64,000 nt of DNA from an uncultured Lacticaseibacillus sp. (GCA_934370925.1 CAKRNG010000002.1:62001-126000); one strand, 5' to 3'; positions 28,002-36,561 are shown, counted from the stretch's first letter. Translations and numbers: made by a program. Notes: generated by a model from the letters alone, not told the origin.

Positions 28002-29078
28002 ATGCGCCGCTACTTAATACTTGACGATGGCACCTCGTATGCCGGCACCGGCTTTGGGGCACCAATTGTAACAACGGGGGAACTCGTTATTCAGACGGGG
28101 ATGACTGGCTACCAAGCAACCATTACGGATAAGGTCAATACGGGCAAAATCATCATGTTTGCCGCGCCACTCGTCGGTACGGTGGGGATTAACCGCAACG
28201 ACTACGAAAGCATCGACCCCGCGATTAAAGGGGTGATTGTTGCGGGCTTAGCCGATGAACCAGGGCACTTTGCCAGTAAAGCCACCCTCGATAGCTACTT
28301 GACGAGTATGCGTATTCCCGGTGTTTACGGCATTGATACGCGCGCACTGATGCGCCACGTGAACGCGGCGGGGCGGGCATTTAAGGCCAGTATCGTGGAC
28401 GCAGATGACGAACATGCGTTTGACCAGCTCCGAGCACTGGTGCTGCCACATAATCAGGTACAGCAAGTTTCCACCGAGAAGCCATACCCATCTCCAGCTA
28501 CCGGCAAGAACGTCGTGGTGGTGGACTTTGGTCTGAAGCACAGCTTGCTCCGGGCACTGGCCGTACGTGACTGTAACCTCACCATTGTGCCCGCACCAAC
28601 TAAAGCCAAAACCATTCTTGGGTTAAGTCCGGACGGGGTCGTGCTATCAGACGGCCCTGGCGACCCTGGGGATGCCGCATACGCGGAAGAGATGATTCGG
28701 GGATTGCAAGGGAACGTGCCACTCCTAGCGATTGGCCTGGGTCACGAACTCTTTGCACGGGCAAATGGCGCGGAGACGTTACGGCTTGAACAGGAACACC
28801 ACGGTTTGAACTTCCCCGTTCGCGAAGTTGCGACGGGTCGTGTCGATATTACCACCCAGAATCACAGTTATGGTGTGCGGTCCGAAAGCCTGCAGCCAGA
28901 CAAACTGCTGGTCACACACGTCAATGTTGTGGACGGCGCGATTGAAGGGTTGCGGCACCGGCTGTACCCGGCATTTTCCGTCCAATTTCAGCCCGAAGAT
29001 GCGCCTGGTAGTGGTGATACCGAGCATATTATTACCGAATTCATGGAGTTAATGGACGCCTTTGAGACGCAAGATTAA
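28002..29078 (+). CDS. CarA-like protein lacking the glutaminase catalytic Cys and His
   Basis: 358 residues, full length for the small subunit of carbamoyl phosphate synthase, with both domains (CarA N-terminal about 1-150, class I amidotransferase about 170-350). Fold motifs persist: TGMTGYQ, GINRNDYES, SDGPGDP and the TQNHSYGV segment. The nucleophile motif, normally GICLGHQ, reads AIGLGHE, so Cys is Gly245 (codon GGC at 28734). The catalytic His of YHPE is Gln330 (CAG at 28989), while Glu332 remains. Glutamine hydrolysis is therefore not expected. GGTGGGGG precedes the ATG. It starts a two-gene unit with the carB-like gene, 31 bases away. It would usually be annotated as carA. Confidence 0.9.
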   Translation: MRRYLILDDGTSYAGTGFGAPIVTTGELVIQTGMTGYQATITDKVNTGKIIMFAAPLVGTVGINRNDYESIDPAIKGVIVAGLADEPGHFASKATLDSYLTSMRIPGVYGIDTRALMRHVNAAGRAFKASIVDADDEHAFDQLRALVLPHNQVQQVSTEKPYPSPATGKNVVVVDFGLKHSLLRALAVRDCNLTIVPAPTKAKTILGLSPDGVVLSDGPGDPGDAAYAEEMIRGLQGNVPLLAIGLGHELFARANGAETLRLEQEHHGLNFPVREVATGRVDITTQNHSYGVRSESLQPDKLLVTHVNVVDGAIEGLRHRLYPAFSVQFQPEDAPGSGDTEHIITEFMELMDAFETQD

Positions 29079-29109
29079 CCAGAATCGATTTTGAAAGGAT
29101 GACCTTACT

Positions 29110-31968
29110 ATGTCCAATATCAATACAGTCCTCGTGATCGGTTCAGGACCCGTTAGTTCCGCCCAACCCGCCACATCACCCGCCGATACCGACCTCAGTT
29201 GTCGGGCGCTTGTTGCGGCGGGAAAGACGGTCATTTTGGTGACGTCTGACCCGAACGTTTTCCGGGACCAACGCATGGCGACCCGGTTTTACGTTTCACC
29301 ACTGACGAGTGAGTTTGTTAGCCAAGTCATTCGGCGCGAACACCCCGATGCCATTCTTGCGACCTCTGGGGGGCAAATCGCGCTCGACTTGATTCGTCAG
29401 GTCGATGAATCTGGATTACTTCGGCACCTCAACGTCGCCGTCCTCGGCAGTCCGCTGCGTGCGATTCGCCAAACTGAAAATGGGGAAGCACTGCGCCACT
29501 TACTGACAACCCTCAAGATTCCGGTACCTGAATCAACGTATACCGAAACGGAAAGTGACGCTCTCGCCATCGCAAACGACATTGGCTATCCCGTTATGAT
29601 GCGTCGTGGTCAGACACGGGGCATTGCGCGCAACAGCGATGAACTCGTGCGCCTCATTACCGACAGTATCGGCAACGGGAAAATTCTGATTGAACGGGCC
29701 ATTCGGAGTTTCAAGGCAATTGAACTGGTCGTTATGCGTGATGGCGCAGACAACTGCGTACTCCTGGGAACGCTCGAAAACTTCGATCCCGTGGGGGTTA
29801 ACCCCGTCAATACCGTGGCATTCACCCCCGCACAGTCCCTGACAGATGCGGATCGACGTGCATTACGCCAGGCAAGTTTCAAGGTGGCGCGTGCCATCGA
29901 TTTGCGGGGCGTGGCAACCGTTTCGTTCGCGGTCGACCCCACCAGCGATATCTGGTACATGCTGAAGTTCCGGTTGGGGCTCGCCTGGGCGACAGATCTC
30001 GTTGAACGGGCCACTGGCTATCCTGTCGCAACGGTCAACACCGCCGTTGCATTGGGGCATGAGCTCCCTGAAATCAACATTAATGGGGATGTAACCGATG
30101 CCCACAAGATGGTTGCGTCTATCGAACCTGGTATTGACGCCATTGTGGCCCGCTTCCCGCAATTTCCGCAGTCTGGTCTGAGTGGGGCGAAGTTAGGCCC
30201 CCAGCTCGTTGCGAGCGGTGCCATTATTACGGCTGGGCGTATGCTCGAATCCGTGCTTCTTCAGGGAATCTACGCCTTACGCCAATCTCCAACGACTGTC
30301 ATTCCCGCCAGTATTCGGGCTTGGGACGAGGACACACTTACGCAGCACATTATCCACCCAAGTGATTTACGTTTAGCTGCCTTCTGGGTGGCCCTCGAGC
30401 GGGATTACACGGTGCCCGAGCTGGCTGAGTTAGCACACGTGAACCGAACATTTATCGCGGCGGTTGCGACGCTGGTCCGCACGGCGGGATTGCTCAAGAC
30501 TGGCCAGGGCGACCCAGAATTACTCCATCGCGCCAAGCGCTACGGATTCTTGGACACGACCATCGCCAATATTTGGGGCGTTACGGACGTTCATGTTCGT
30601 GAATTGCGCGAAGAACATAACATTCGCCCAACCTTCAAGGCGCTGGACGGCATGGGGCTTATCGAACAACCCACAGCCACGTACTACGCGACCTACGAAC
30701 AGGAAAACGAGAGTGTGGCGTCTGGGCGTAAACGCGTGATTGTGCTCGCACCGAACGCCGCCGCACCTTGGTTAAACTTGGCGCACGAGTCAATCAGTAC
30801 AAAAATGCTGACGGCAATCCATGATGCAGGGTATACACCCATTCTTGTTGGTAGTAGTCCCCGACCACTGATTTGCCCAGGTGCCAAGCACTACATCAGC
30901 AATGTCTCGCCTGAACTCATCCGCGATATCGTTGCCATTGAGCAACCACTTGGCGTCATTTGCCAAACCGCGGGACGTGAAGGAAGTAGTGTGGCACGCA
31001 TGCTGAATAAGCTCGACATTCCCGTTTTGGGCTCGACTGTGGGTGCAACGCGGAAAGTCCCTCAAGCACAAGTACAGTCGGTTCTAGCCGGCCTAAGCGA
31101 TGAAGAATGGCGTGTTGTGCAGGATCGGAACGCAACGGGCAGCATTAGCGCCACGCATCTGGCCGTTGACGCCATTGCGGATGGTGATGACGTTGCCGTG
31201 ATGGGCGTCATCAATAGCCTTGAACAAAACGAGAGTCGTGCGGGAACTGTGCTTGCGGTAACGCCACCCCGAAAGAAGGCGGCGCCACTGACCACTAAAG
31301 CCAGTGATATTACCGTCACACTGAGTCGTATGATGGGCCTGGTCGGATTTGTTCATGCAGACATGGTGGTTGAAGACGGCACGATTGCGGTCACCTTCAT
31401 CGGCCCCAGCGCCAGTGCGACCGTTCCATTCTTGGCAAAAACGCTGCGGAACGATGCGATTCAACTTGCATGTCGTGTCTTGTTGGGACAAAAGCTAGCG
31501 GACAGCGATGTGGCGTCTGGCCAATTGCCGCAAGCACCTGGTGTTCACGTTCTGCTCCCCGTTTTACGTAGTGGGCTTGTCGCACCCGGAAACAAAATCC
31601 CCGAAATGGTGCAAACTGGCCTCGTAATGGGGACGGATCTCAGTTTAGGGAAGGCGCTCATCAAGGCGTTTGCGGCTGCACATGAACCATTGCTCAGCTA
31701 CGGAACGGTGTTGCTGGAGGAGGGGACACCTGAAGCAGCCAAACTGGCACCACGTTTGGCCACGCTTGGGTTCCAGATTGTTGGTCATGACCACGCTGCA
31801 CATCTGAATGACGTCCAGCTCATCGTGATGAACGAACCCGACGATGAATTACGTCGGCGCGCAACCGCGTATACCGTGCCGATTCTGAATACGGTGTCCG
31901 CAGACGCAATTTTGCAGGTGTTTGAAGCACGTGCATTCTCATTAGCGCCACTGGTGGCAACGAATTAA
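29110..31968 (+). CDS. CarB-like protein with degenerate ATP-grasp sites
   Basis: 952 residues against the usual ~1060, with no frameshift. Recognisable in order: a first synthetase half (1-400), the oligomerisation domain (about 400-540), a second half (540-820) and the C-terminal MGS-like allosteric domain (820-952). Catalytic features are gone. The Gly-rich ATP loop is reduced to MMRRGQTRGIARN (163-175). The first EMNPR metal motif aligns with KFRLG (286-290). The second EVNPR aligns with FIGPS (763-767). Between about residues 660 and 690 some 55-75 residues of the second ATP-binding domain are missing. Bicarbonate activation and carbamate phosphorylation are not expected. By position, the partner of the CarA-like protein. 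Confidence 0.9.
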   Translation: MSNINTVLVIGSGPVSSAQPATSPADTDLSCRALVAAGKTVILVTSDPNVFRDQRMATRFYVSPLTSEFVSQVIRREHPDAILATSGGQIALDLIRQVDESGLLRHLNVAVLGSPLRAIRQTENGEALRHLLTTLKIPVPESTYTETESDALAIANDIGYPVMMRRGQTRGIARNSDELVRLITDSIGNGKILIERAIRSFKAIELVVMRDGADNCVLLGTLENFDPVGVNPVNTVAFTPAQSLTDADRRALRQASFKVARAIDLRGVATVSFAVDPTSDIWYMLKFRLGLAWATDLVERATGYPVATVNTAVALGHELPEININGDVTDAHKMVASIEPGIDAIVARFPQFPQSGLSGAKLGPQLVASGAIITAGRMLESVLLQGIYALRQSPTTVIPASIRAWDEDTLTQHIIHPSDLRLAAFWVALERDYTVPELAELAHVNRTFIAAVATLVRTAGLLKTGQGDPELLHRAKRYGFLDTTIANIWGVTDVHVRELREEHNIRPTFKALDGMGLIEQPTATYYATYEQENESVASGRKRVIVLAPNAAAPWLNLAHESISTKMLTAIHDAGYTPILVGSSPRPLICPGAKHYISNVSPELIRDIVAIEQPLGVICQTAGREGSSVARMLNKLDIPVLGSTVGATRKVPQAQVQSVLAGLSDEEWRVVQDRNATGSISATHLAVDAIADGDDVAVMGVINSLEQNESRAGTVLAVTPPRKKAAPLTTKASDITVTLSRMMGLVGFVHADMVVEDGTIAVTFIGPSASATVPFLAKTLRNDAIQLACRVLLGQKLADSDVASGQLPQAPGVHVLLPVLRSGLVAPGNKIPEMVQTGLVMGTDLSLGKALIKAFAAAHEPLLSYGTVLLEEGTPEAAKLAPRLATLGFQIVGHDHAAHLNDVQLIVMNEPDDELRRRATAYTVPILNTVSADAILQVFEARAFSLAPLVATN

Positions 31969-31970
31969 AC

Positions 31971-32174
31971 AAAAAATCCCCGTAGAAGTTTGAGGCTGCG
32001 CCAGAAGACGATTTGGCCCCGGTATACAAAGCAGGCCCGGTAGAAATCCCGAACTTAGGATTTCTACCGGGCCTGCTTTGTATGTTAGGGGACAGTCTTC
32101 TGGCGCGCGACTGGATGTAATGTTCGTGTGCCTTGGACTTATGGCGCACCCCCAGCACTCTACGGGGATTTTTT
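31971..32174. terminator. carB/rqcH terminator split by repeat R1
   Basis: AAAAAATCCCCGTAGA (31971-31986) and its perfect complement (32159-32174) form a 16-bp bidirectional stem between the convergent carB-like and rqcH genes. The loop, normally a few bases, holds the entire R1 element. With R1 folded on itself the arms could still pair. Confidence 0.75.
31992..32156 (+). repeat. Nested palindromic repeat R1
   Basis: About 165 bases. The 5' module is GGCTGCGCCAGAAGACG (31994-32010); GTCTTCTGGCGC (32095-32106) is its complement, enclosing CCCC/GGGG and a perfect ~27-bp inner stem (32022-32049 with 32058-32085). A 3' module follows (CGACTGGATGTAA, TTCGTGTGC, TTGGACTTA, ending TGGCGCA), whose end pairs again with the GCGCC start. 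No coding potential. The same modules recur in R2, R3 and R4. Confidence 0.85.
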
Positions 32175-32216
32175 ATATCGAATCAGGTTTACATAACGAA
32201 AATTATTTACAGTTGG

Positions 32217-33926
32217 CTACATCGTTGGCTTGACGCGCATTTTATCAACCAGTGCCTTATCTGGGGTCACCGCCATGGTACGTTGGCCCGTGTAAATGAC
32301 ATAACCTGGCTTCGCACCGTTTGGCTTCTTGATTCGCTTGACGGGAATGTAATCAACCTGCACGTTCGCGGAATTCTGCGAGCGGGAATAGTAGGCCGCC
32401 AGATTGGCCGCTTCAACAAGCGTTTTGTCCGTTGGGTGATTGCTCTCCACAATGACGTGCGAACCGGGAACATCCTTGGCGTGTAACCAAATTGAATCCT
32501 TAGCCGCAGTATGGAGGGTCAGCTGGTCGTTCTGCAGGTTATTCTTTCCGACCAAAATGTGCGTCCCGTCGCTTGCCCAGAAACTATCGGGCTTGGCAAC
32601 CTTCACGCGGGGCTTTTTCTTACCCTTGGTTTTCGGCCGGCGAATGTACCCAGATTGTTCGAGTTCCGTCTTGATGTCCTCTAAATCCTTAGGGGCGGCC
32701 AAATCAACGAGTGCCGAAACACCTTGCAGGTAGGCGAGTTCTTCTTCAGCAACCGCAATCTGCTCGTTCACGTGCACCACAGAGTTCCGGAGCTTCTGGT
32801 AACGGGTGAAGTATTTCTGGGCATTCTTATTTGGCCCCAGTTCTGGTGCCAAGGTAATCTTGAGAGGCTTCATGTCATCATAAAAGTTAGGCAGGGTGAC
32901 GCTGGTCGCGCCCCGAGGAACCTGATTCAGGTAAGTGGTCAGGATTTCACCACGCACCCGCAATTCATCCGCCTTCGCACTTTCTTCAAGTGACCGGTGA
33001 AGTTTCTTGAGTTTAGCCGTCACTCGATCCGTGTTGTTCTTGAGGACCCGAATGACGGTACTGCCCACCTGATTAACGCGTGTTCGTTCAGCCTTCTGTG
33101 CGTAAAAGGCATCCAGAAGTTCAGATAGGGTAGGGAATGTCTGGCGTTCACCCGGCAGGCTTACGTACGGGGTTGCTGTGAAGACGGGCTTCTTTGCCGT
33201 CGTAATCGTTGGCGTTGGGGCATCGAGTGCCTCAAAATAACCTTGCCAAGCGGGACCGGGCAGGCCACTAGTCAGGCGGGTGGCAAGTTCAACGGCTGAA
33301 TCACGGGCAAATCCCTGAAACTGGCCCTGCAACGCCTTCGCCAACGTTGGCACGTCACCATCGCTCTGCTCAAGTAGCTGCACCCAATCGGCGCTGGTGG
33401 CGGTAAATGGATCTAACTTGTCCTGGTGGGGCGGTGCGATATAATCGGCGCCGGGCATTAAGAGACGGTACCGATTTTCATCTGCTGGCACGTGGCGAAT
33501 TAAGTCAATAATCCGATTCGTTCCCACATTGACCAACGTAATGTTCGAGTGCCGGCCCATGAGTTCAACCACGAGGCGTAACTTCAGGTCATCACCTAAT
33601 TCATCACGGCTCGCAAAATCGAGGTGGAGCACGCGGTCTGCACCCACCTGATGGAAGCCAGTTAACGTTGCGGCCGCCAAATATTTGCGCATCGTCATCG
33701 TGAAGTTAGAGGGCACTGCGGGATTGGCAAACGGAATGGCCGTCACCTGAACCCGCGCGTATTCTGGATTGGCTGACAGAAGCAGGGGGCGATTCTTACC
33801 CTGCGCCCGAATTGTAAGCACAATCTCATTTGGATAAGGCTGTTGTACCTTCATGACGCGCCCACCCGTAAGTAGCGCCGCCAGTTCGTGCGCCATGGCG
33901 TGTGTAAACATTCCGTCAAATGACAT
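32217..33926 (-). CDS. rqcH: RqcH/Rqc2-family NFACT protein (FbpA-like)
   Basis: 569 residues: NFACT-N domain (1 to about 180, opening MSFDGMFTHAMAHEL and DLIRHVPADENRYR), central coiled coil (about 290-400), and NFACT-R domain at the end (DSFWASDGTHILVGKNNLQND... WLHAKDVPGSHVIV). Bacterial RqcH recruits tRNA-Ala to obstructed 50S subunits and adds C-terminal Ala tails for degradation. Older annotations call it fibronectin-binding protein. AAAGGAG precedes ATG 33926. Convergent with the carB-like gene across the R1-containing terminator. Confidence 0.93.
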   Translation of the reverse strand: MSFDGMFTHAMAHELAALLTGGRVMKVQQPYPNEIVLTIRAQGKNRPLLLSANPEYARVQVTAIPFANPAVPSNFTMTMRKYLAAATLTGFHQVGADRVLHLDFASRDELGDDLKLRLVVELMGRHSNITLVNVGTNRIIDLIRHVPADENRYRLLMPGADYIAPPHQDKLDPFTATSADWVQLLEQSDGDVPTLAKALQGQFQGFARDSAVELATRLTSGLPGPAWQGYFEALDAPTPTITTAKKPVFTATPYVSLPGERQTFPTLSELLDAFYAQKAERTRVNQVGSTVIRVLKNNTDRVTAKLKKLHRSLEESAKADELRVRGEILTTYLNQVPRGATSVTLPNFYDDMKPLKITLAPELGPNKNAQKYFTRYQKLRNSVVHVNEQIAVAEEELAYLQGVSALVDLAAPKDLEDIKTELEQSGYIRRPKTKGKKKPRVKVAKPDSFWASDGTHILVGKNNLQNDQLTLHTAAKDSIWLHAKDVPGSHVIVESNHPTDKTLVEAANLAAYYSRSQNSANVQVDYIPVKRIKKPNGAKPGYVIYTGQRTMAVTPDKALVDKMRVKPTM

Positions 33927-34276
33927 AATTATCTCCTTTATCTAGTCCGTAATATGAAGCCGTTTGTGCCAGATACACAAAGTAAATTGCCCAATGGATC
34001 CATCCGACCATACAGCTTCCCGTTTCTACGCGGTAAATTCCGCGCAATACCCAATTAATTGTACCGTTTTAAAATTCGACACGCAAAACATCCACCACAT
34101 CACCAGTGGGGCAAAACGACAAGGATGTCCGTCTAGCAGAAAGTAAAATAATTTTCACAACCGGATTTTAACGCAAATGAATCCGAATACAGCGGCGTTT
34201 TTACATTTTCGTCGTTCGCGACGTTGCCCGTTATGTGGTATATTCAGGAGTGATTATTGCGAAGGAGCTGAAGAAA
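33927..34276. other. Divergent intergenic region rqcH-degV
   Basis: AT-rich, with no gene seen. It should carry both divergent promoters. The degV side has an extended -10 (TGGTATATT, 34236-34244) with only a weak -35. No clear rqcH promoter was found. Confidence 0.5.
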
Positions 34277-35146
34277 GTGACGAAAATTGCGATTGTGACC
34301 GATAGCACGGCTTATTTAACTGATGAGCAGGCTGCTGCGGCAAACATTACCGTTGTCCCGATTCCGGTCATTCTCGACGGCACGGTGTACGATGAGGGTA
34401 AAGACATCACACCTGCCGAATTCTACGGCAAACTCAAGACCGCGAAGACCTTCCCAAGCACGAGCCAGCCACCACTTGGCGAAATGTTGAAGCTCTACGA
34501 AAACTTGAAGAACGAGGGTTACGAACAGGTCATCAGTATCCACCTTGCCAGCACGATTTCTGGCTTCCAGCAGAACCTACGTGCGGCGGTTACGGATATT
34601 GATGGTATCGATGTCACTGTGTACGACTCCAAGATTACGGTGAAGCTAATGGGGTGGCTCGCCCTTGAAGCTGCGAAGATGGCAGAAAACGGCGCGACAG
34701 TTGATGCGATTATTAGCCGATTGGATGATTTGCGCAACACCATTGACGAATACTTCATCGTGAACGACATTCAAAATCTCGTTCGTGGTGGGCGGTTATC
34801 AAACGCAGCGGGATTCGTGGCGGGTATGCTGCGGATCAAGCCGCTCTTAACGTTCGACCCAACCAGCAACAAGATTGTCGCCATTGAGAAAATTCGCTCA
34901 CTGAAGAAGGCATACGCCCGTGTTGAAACGCTGTTCTCAGAAGCACTAGCTGACGTCAACTATCCCGTTCGTGGCCTCATTATTCATGCAAATGATCCTG
35001 AAGCGGCAGAAGCCTGGAAGGCTGAACTTGAACAGAAATATCCCGACGTTACCTTCGAGATTTCCTTCTTTGGGCCAGTTATTGGCACACATCTCGGTGA
35101 AAAAGCCATTGCGCTTGCGTGGATGAAAGATTTTACAAGGGCATAA
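34277..35146 (+). CDS. degV: DegV-family fatty-acid-binding protein
   Basis: 289 residues with the DegV start (TKIAIVTDSTAYLTDEQA), the SQPPLGEM phosphate/fatty-acid contact segment, TISGFQQN and the C-terminal FGPVIGTHLGEKAIALAW. In Gram-positives this family (FakB-like) presents fatty acids to the kinase FakA; which member this is cannot be told. GTG 34277 is chosen because GAAGGAG lies nine bases upstream and the product then has the family start; the frame extends further upstream without a site. It ends in a terminator interrupted by R2. Confidence 0.9.
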   Translation: MTKIAIVTDSTAYLTDEQAAAANITVVPIPVILDGTVYDEGKDITPAEFYGKLKTAKTFPSTSQPPLGEMLKLYENLKNEGYEQVISIHLASTISGFQQNLRAAVTDIDGIDVTVYDSKITVKLMGWLALEAAKMAENGATVDAIISRLDDLRNTIDEYFIVNDIQNLVRGGRLSNAAGFVAGMLRIKPLLTFDPTSNKIVAIEKIRSLKKAYARVETLFSEALADVNYPVRGLIIHANDPEAAEAWKAELEQKYPDVTFEISFFGPVIGTHLGEKAIALAWMKDFTRA

Positions 35147-35350
35147 TGATTCAATGATTGGTAAAATAGTGGAGGCTACGCCAAAAGACGGGTTGTCCCC
35201 GGTATACAAGACAGGCCCGGCGGAAATCCCGAACTTAGGATTTCTGCCGGGCCTGCTTTGTATGTTAGGGGACAGTCTTTTGGCGCGCGACTGGATGTAA
35301 CACGTTCATGTACCTGGGACTCATAACACACCCGCTATTTTTGTGAATCA
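35147..35350 (+). terminator. degV terminator split by repeat R2
   Basis: The outer arms TGATTCA / TGAATCA (35147-35153, 35344-35350) and inner arms AAAATAGTGG / CCGCTATTTT (35163-35172, 35332-35341; one mismatch) bracket R2. The right arm has a T-run (CTATTTTTG). The R2 element fills the loop. Confidence 0.65.
35172..35334 (+). repeat. Nested palindromic repeat R2
   Basis: Same architecture and about 163 bases as R1, with many shared runs: AGGCCCGG..GAAATCCCGAACTTAGGATTTC, TTTGTATGTTAGGGGACAGTCTT and TGGCGCGCGACTGGATGTAA in modular order. Changes are often compensated within arms: the inner arm is CGGCGGAAATCC against GGATTTCTGCCG, while R1 has CGGTAGAAATCC with GGATTTCTACCG. That argues for selection on pairing. 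Confidence 0.85.
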
Positions 35351-35371
35351 AAGCTATTTAAGAAGCTTTAA

Positions 35372-35400
35372 TTGACATTTGATTTGTGATTACGTTAAAC
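35372..35400 (+). promoter_or_regulatory. Possible promoter of the Nudix gene
   Basis: TTGACA (35372-35377) with TTAAAC 17 bases later (35395-35400). The -35 is consensus, the -10 weak. The downstream leader contains a 16-bp inverted repeat. Confidence 0.4.
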
Positions 35401-35444
35401 GATAAACAGCCCAAAGAAACAGCTGAAATTGCATTACAACGGGA

Positions 35445-35493
35445 TTGAACTTTAATCACAAGGCGTTCAATGGAGAATGTGATTAAAGTTCAA
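35445..35493 (+). promoter_or_regulatory. Perfect 16-bp inverted repeat before the Nudix gene
   Basis: TTGAACTTTAATCACA (35445-35460) and its exact complement (35478-35493) around a 17-base spacer, 33 bases before the start codon. It lies between the possible promoter and the ribosome binding site and has no T-run. An operator or a leader hairpin. Confidence 0.6.
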
Positions 35494-35526
35494 ACAATTA
35501 AAAATGGTTTGTGAGGAGCTATACAA

Positions 35527-36081
35527 ATGAAATTAGAACGTACACCCGGGATTATTAAATCCACCAAAACAGCCTATGCGGGGCCTATTTTCAACATCGA
35601 AAAGCAGGTAATTGAAACACCGGACGGGTTAACGGTGCAACGAGACTTAGTTGATCATGCACCTGCCGTCGTCATTCTTGCGTTAACGGCGGACGGTCAG
35701 CAGGCACTCATCGGCCGTGAATATCGCGTCGGGGTTAATCGGGAGGCCATTGCGCTTCCGGCAGGGCTCATCAACCCAGGTGAAACACCTGAAGCAGCCG
35801 CACGTCGCGAACTGGCGGAGGAGACAGGGTACGCCGTTCAGGAACTCCGCCCCCTCATTACGGTAACCGCAAGTGAGGGCATGACGAATGAATTGCAGCA
35901 TTGTTTCGTTGCGACTATCGATCCAGAAAAACGAACCGAAAAACACTTCGATGCCGATGAGTTTGTCACAACAGAATTAGTTGATTTAACCGCCATCACG
36001 GCAGCGATTAACGATGGTACGATTACGTCTGCACAAACAATCGCCACTGTAATGTACTATCTGTACACAATTAATCGGTGA
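35527..36081 (+). CDS. nudF: Nudix hydrolase, ADP-ribose pyrophosphatase type
   Basis: 184 residues with a complete Nudix box (GLINPGETPEAAARRELAEETGY, metal-binding REL-EE). The preceding FNIEKQVIETPDGLTVQRDLVDHAPAVVILAL and the Pro-containing LPAGLI segment are typical of the NudF/ADP-ribose pyrophosphatase subgroup. It probably hydrolyses ADP-ribose to AMP and ribose 5-phosphate. GTGAGGAGC precedes ATG 35527. Confidence 0.88.
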   Translation: MKLERTPGIIKSTKTAYAGPIFNIEKQVIETPDGLTVQRDLVDHAPAVVILALTADGQQALIGREYRVGVNREAIALPAGLINPGETPEAAARRELAEETGYAVQELRPLITVTASEGMTNELQHCFVATIDPEKRTEKHFDADEFVTTELVDLTAITAAINDGTITSAQTIATVMYYLYTINR

Positions 36082-36267
36082 TTGGTATAGTATTTGCACG
36101 AGTGAAACGCCAAAGAGAAATGTGGATCAAAGGCTAGTCGATTCAGGTTACGATCGTCCAAATGAACGTTATTAATTTTCTTTTTAGCGTTTTTACGGTC
36201 CAGGTGACCGTGGCAATTTCGATTCGCCGAGAAATGTGGGTAGAATACGTGGGAGAGTGATAGTTCT

Positions 36268-36561
36268 ATGATTATAAAACAATCGATCAGCAATGATGAG
36301 CTACGTGTAAAGATTTTCAAGGCGCTCGCAGACGAGAACCGCTTAGCCATTGTGCGCATCTTACACGAGCATCATGATGAAATGGATTATGCGACACTAG
36401 CTGACAGTATAGGCGTTGGTAAATCAACCGTCTCGTATCATTTTAAAATCATGCGCGAATCGGGGCTGATCACGATCTCACGTCACGGACAAGCCAAATC
36501 AATCAAACTAAACAAGGTCGTATTTGATGGGGTCATGCCTGGTTTTTTAGACAGTCTTTAA
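36268..36561 (+). CDS. ArsR-type winged-helix regulator
   Basis: 97 residues: IFKALADENRLAIVRILHE is the standard ArsR first helix pair, and LADSIGVGKSTVSYHFKIMRESGLITISRHGQAKSIKLN is the winged helix-turn-helix. There are no Cys residues and no CVC metal motif, so it is not an obvious metal sensor. Target unknown; no divergent or co-transcribed partner is evident. GGGAGAG precedes ATG 36268. Ended by a strong terminator. Confidence 0.85.
   Translation: MIIKQSISNDELRVKIFKALADENRLAIVRILHEHHDEMDYATLADSIGVGKSTVSYHFKIMRESGLITISRHGQAKSIKLNKVVFDGVMPGFLDSL

Noticed and set aside
28002..31968. carAB as an ordinary pseudogene pair
   Set aside because: Neither frame has stops or frameshifts over 1,310 codons, both have good ribosome binding sites, and changes are concentrated at catalytic sites while domain order is kept. 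Slow decay is still possible and is listed as a refutation route.
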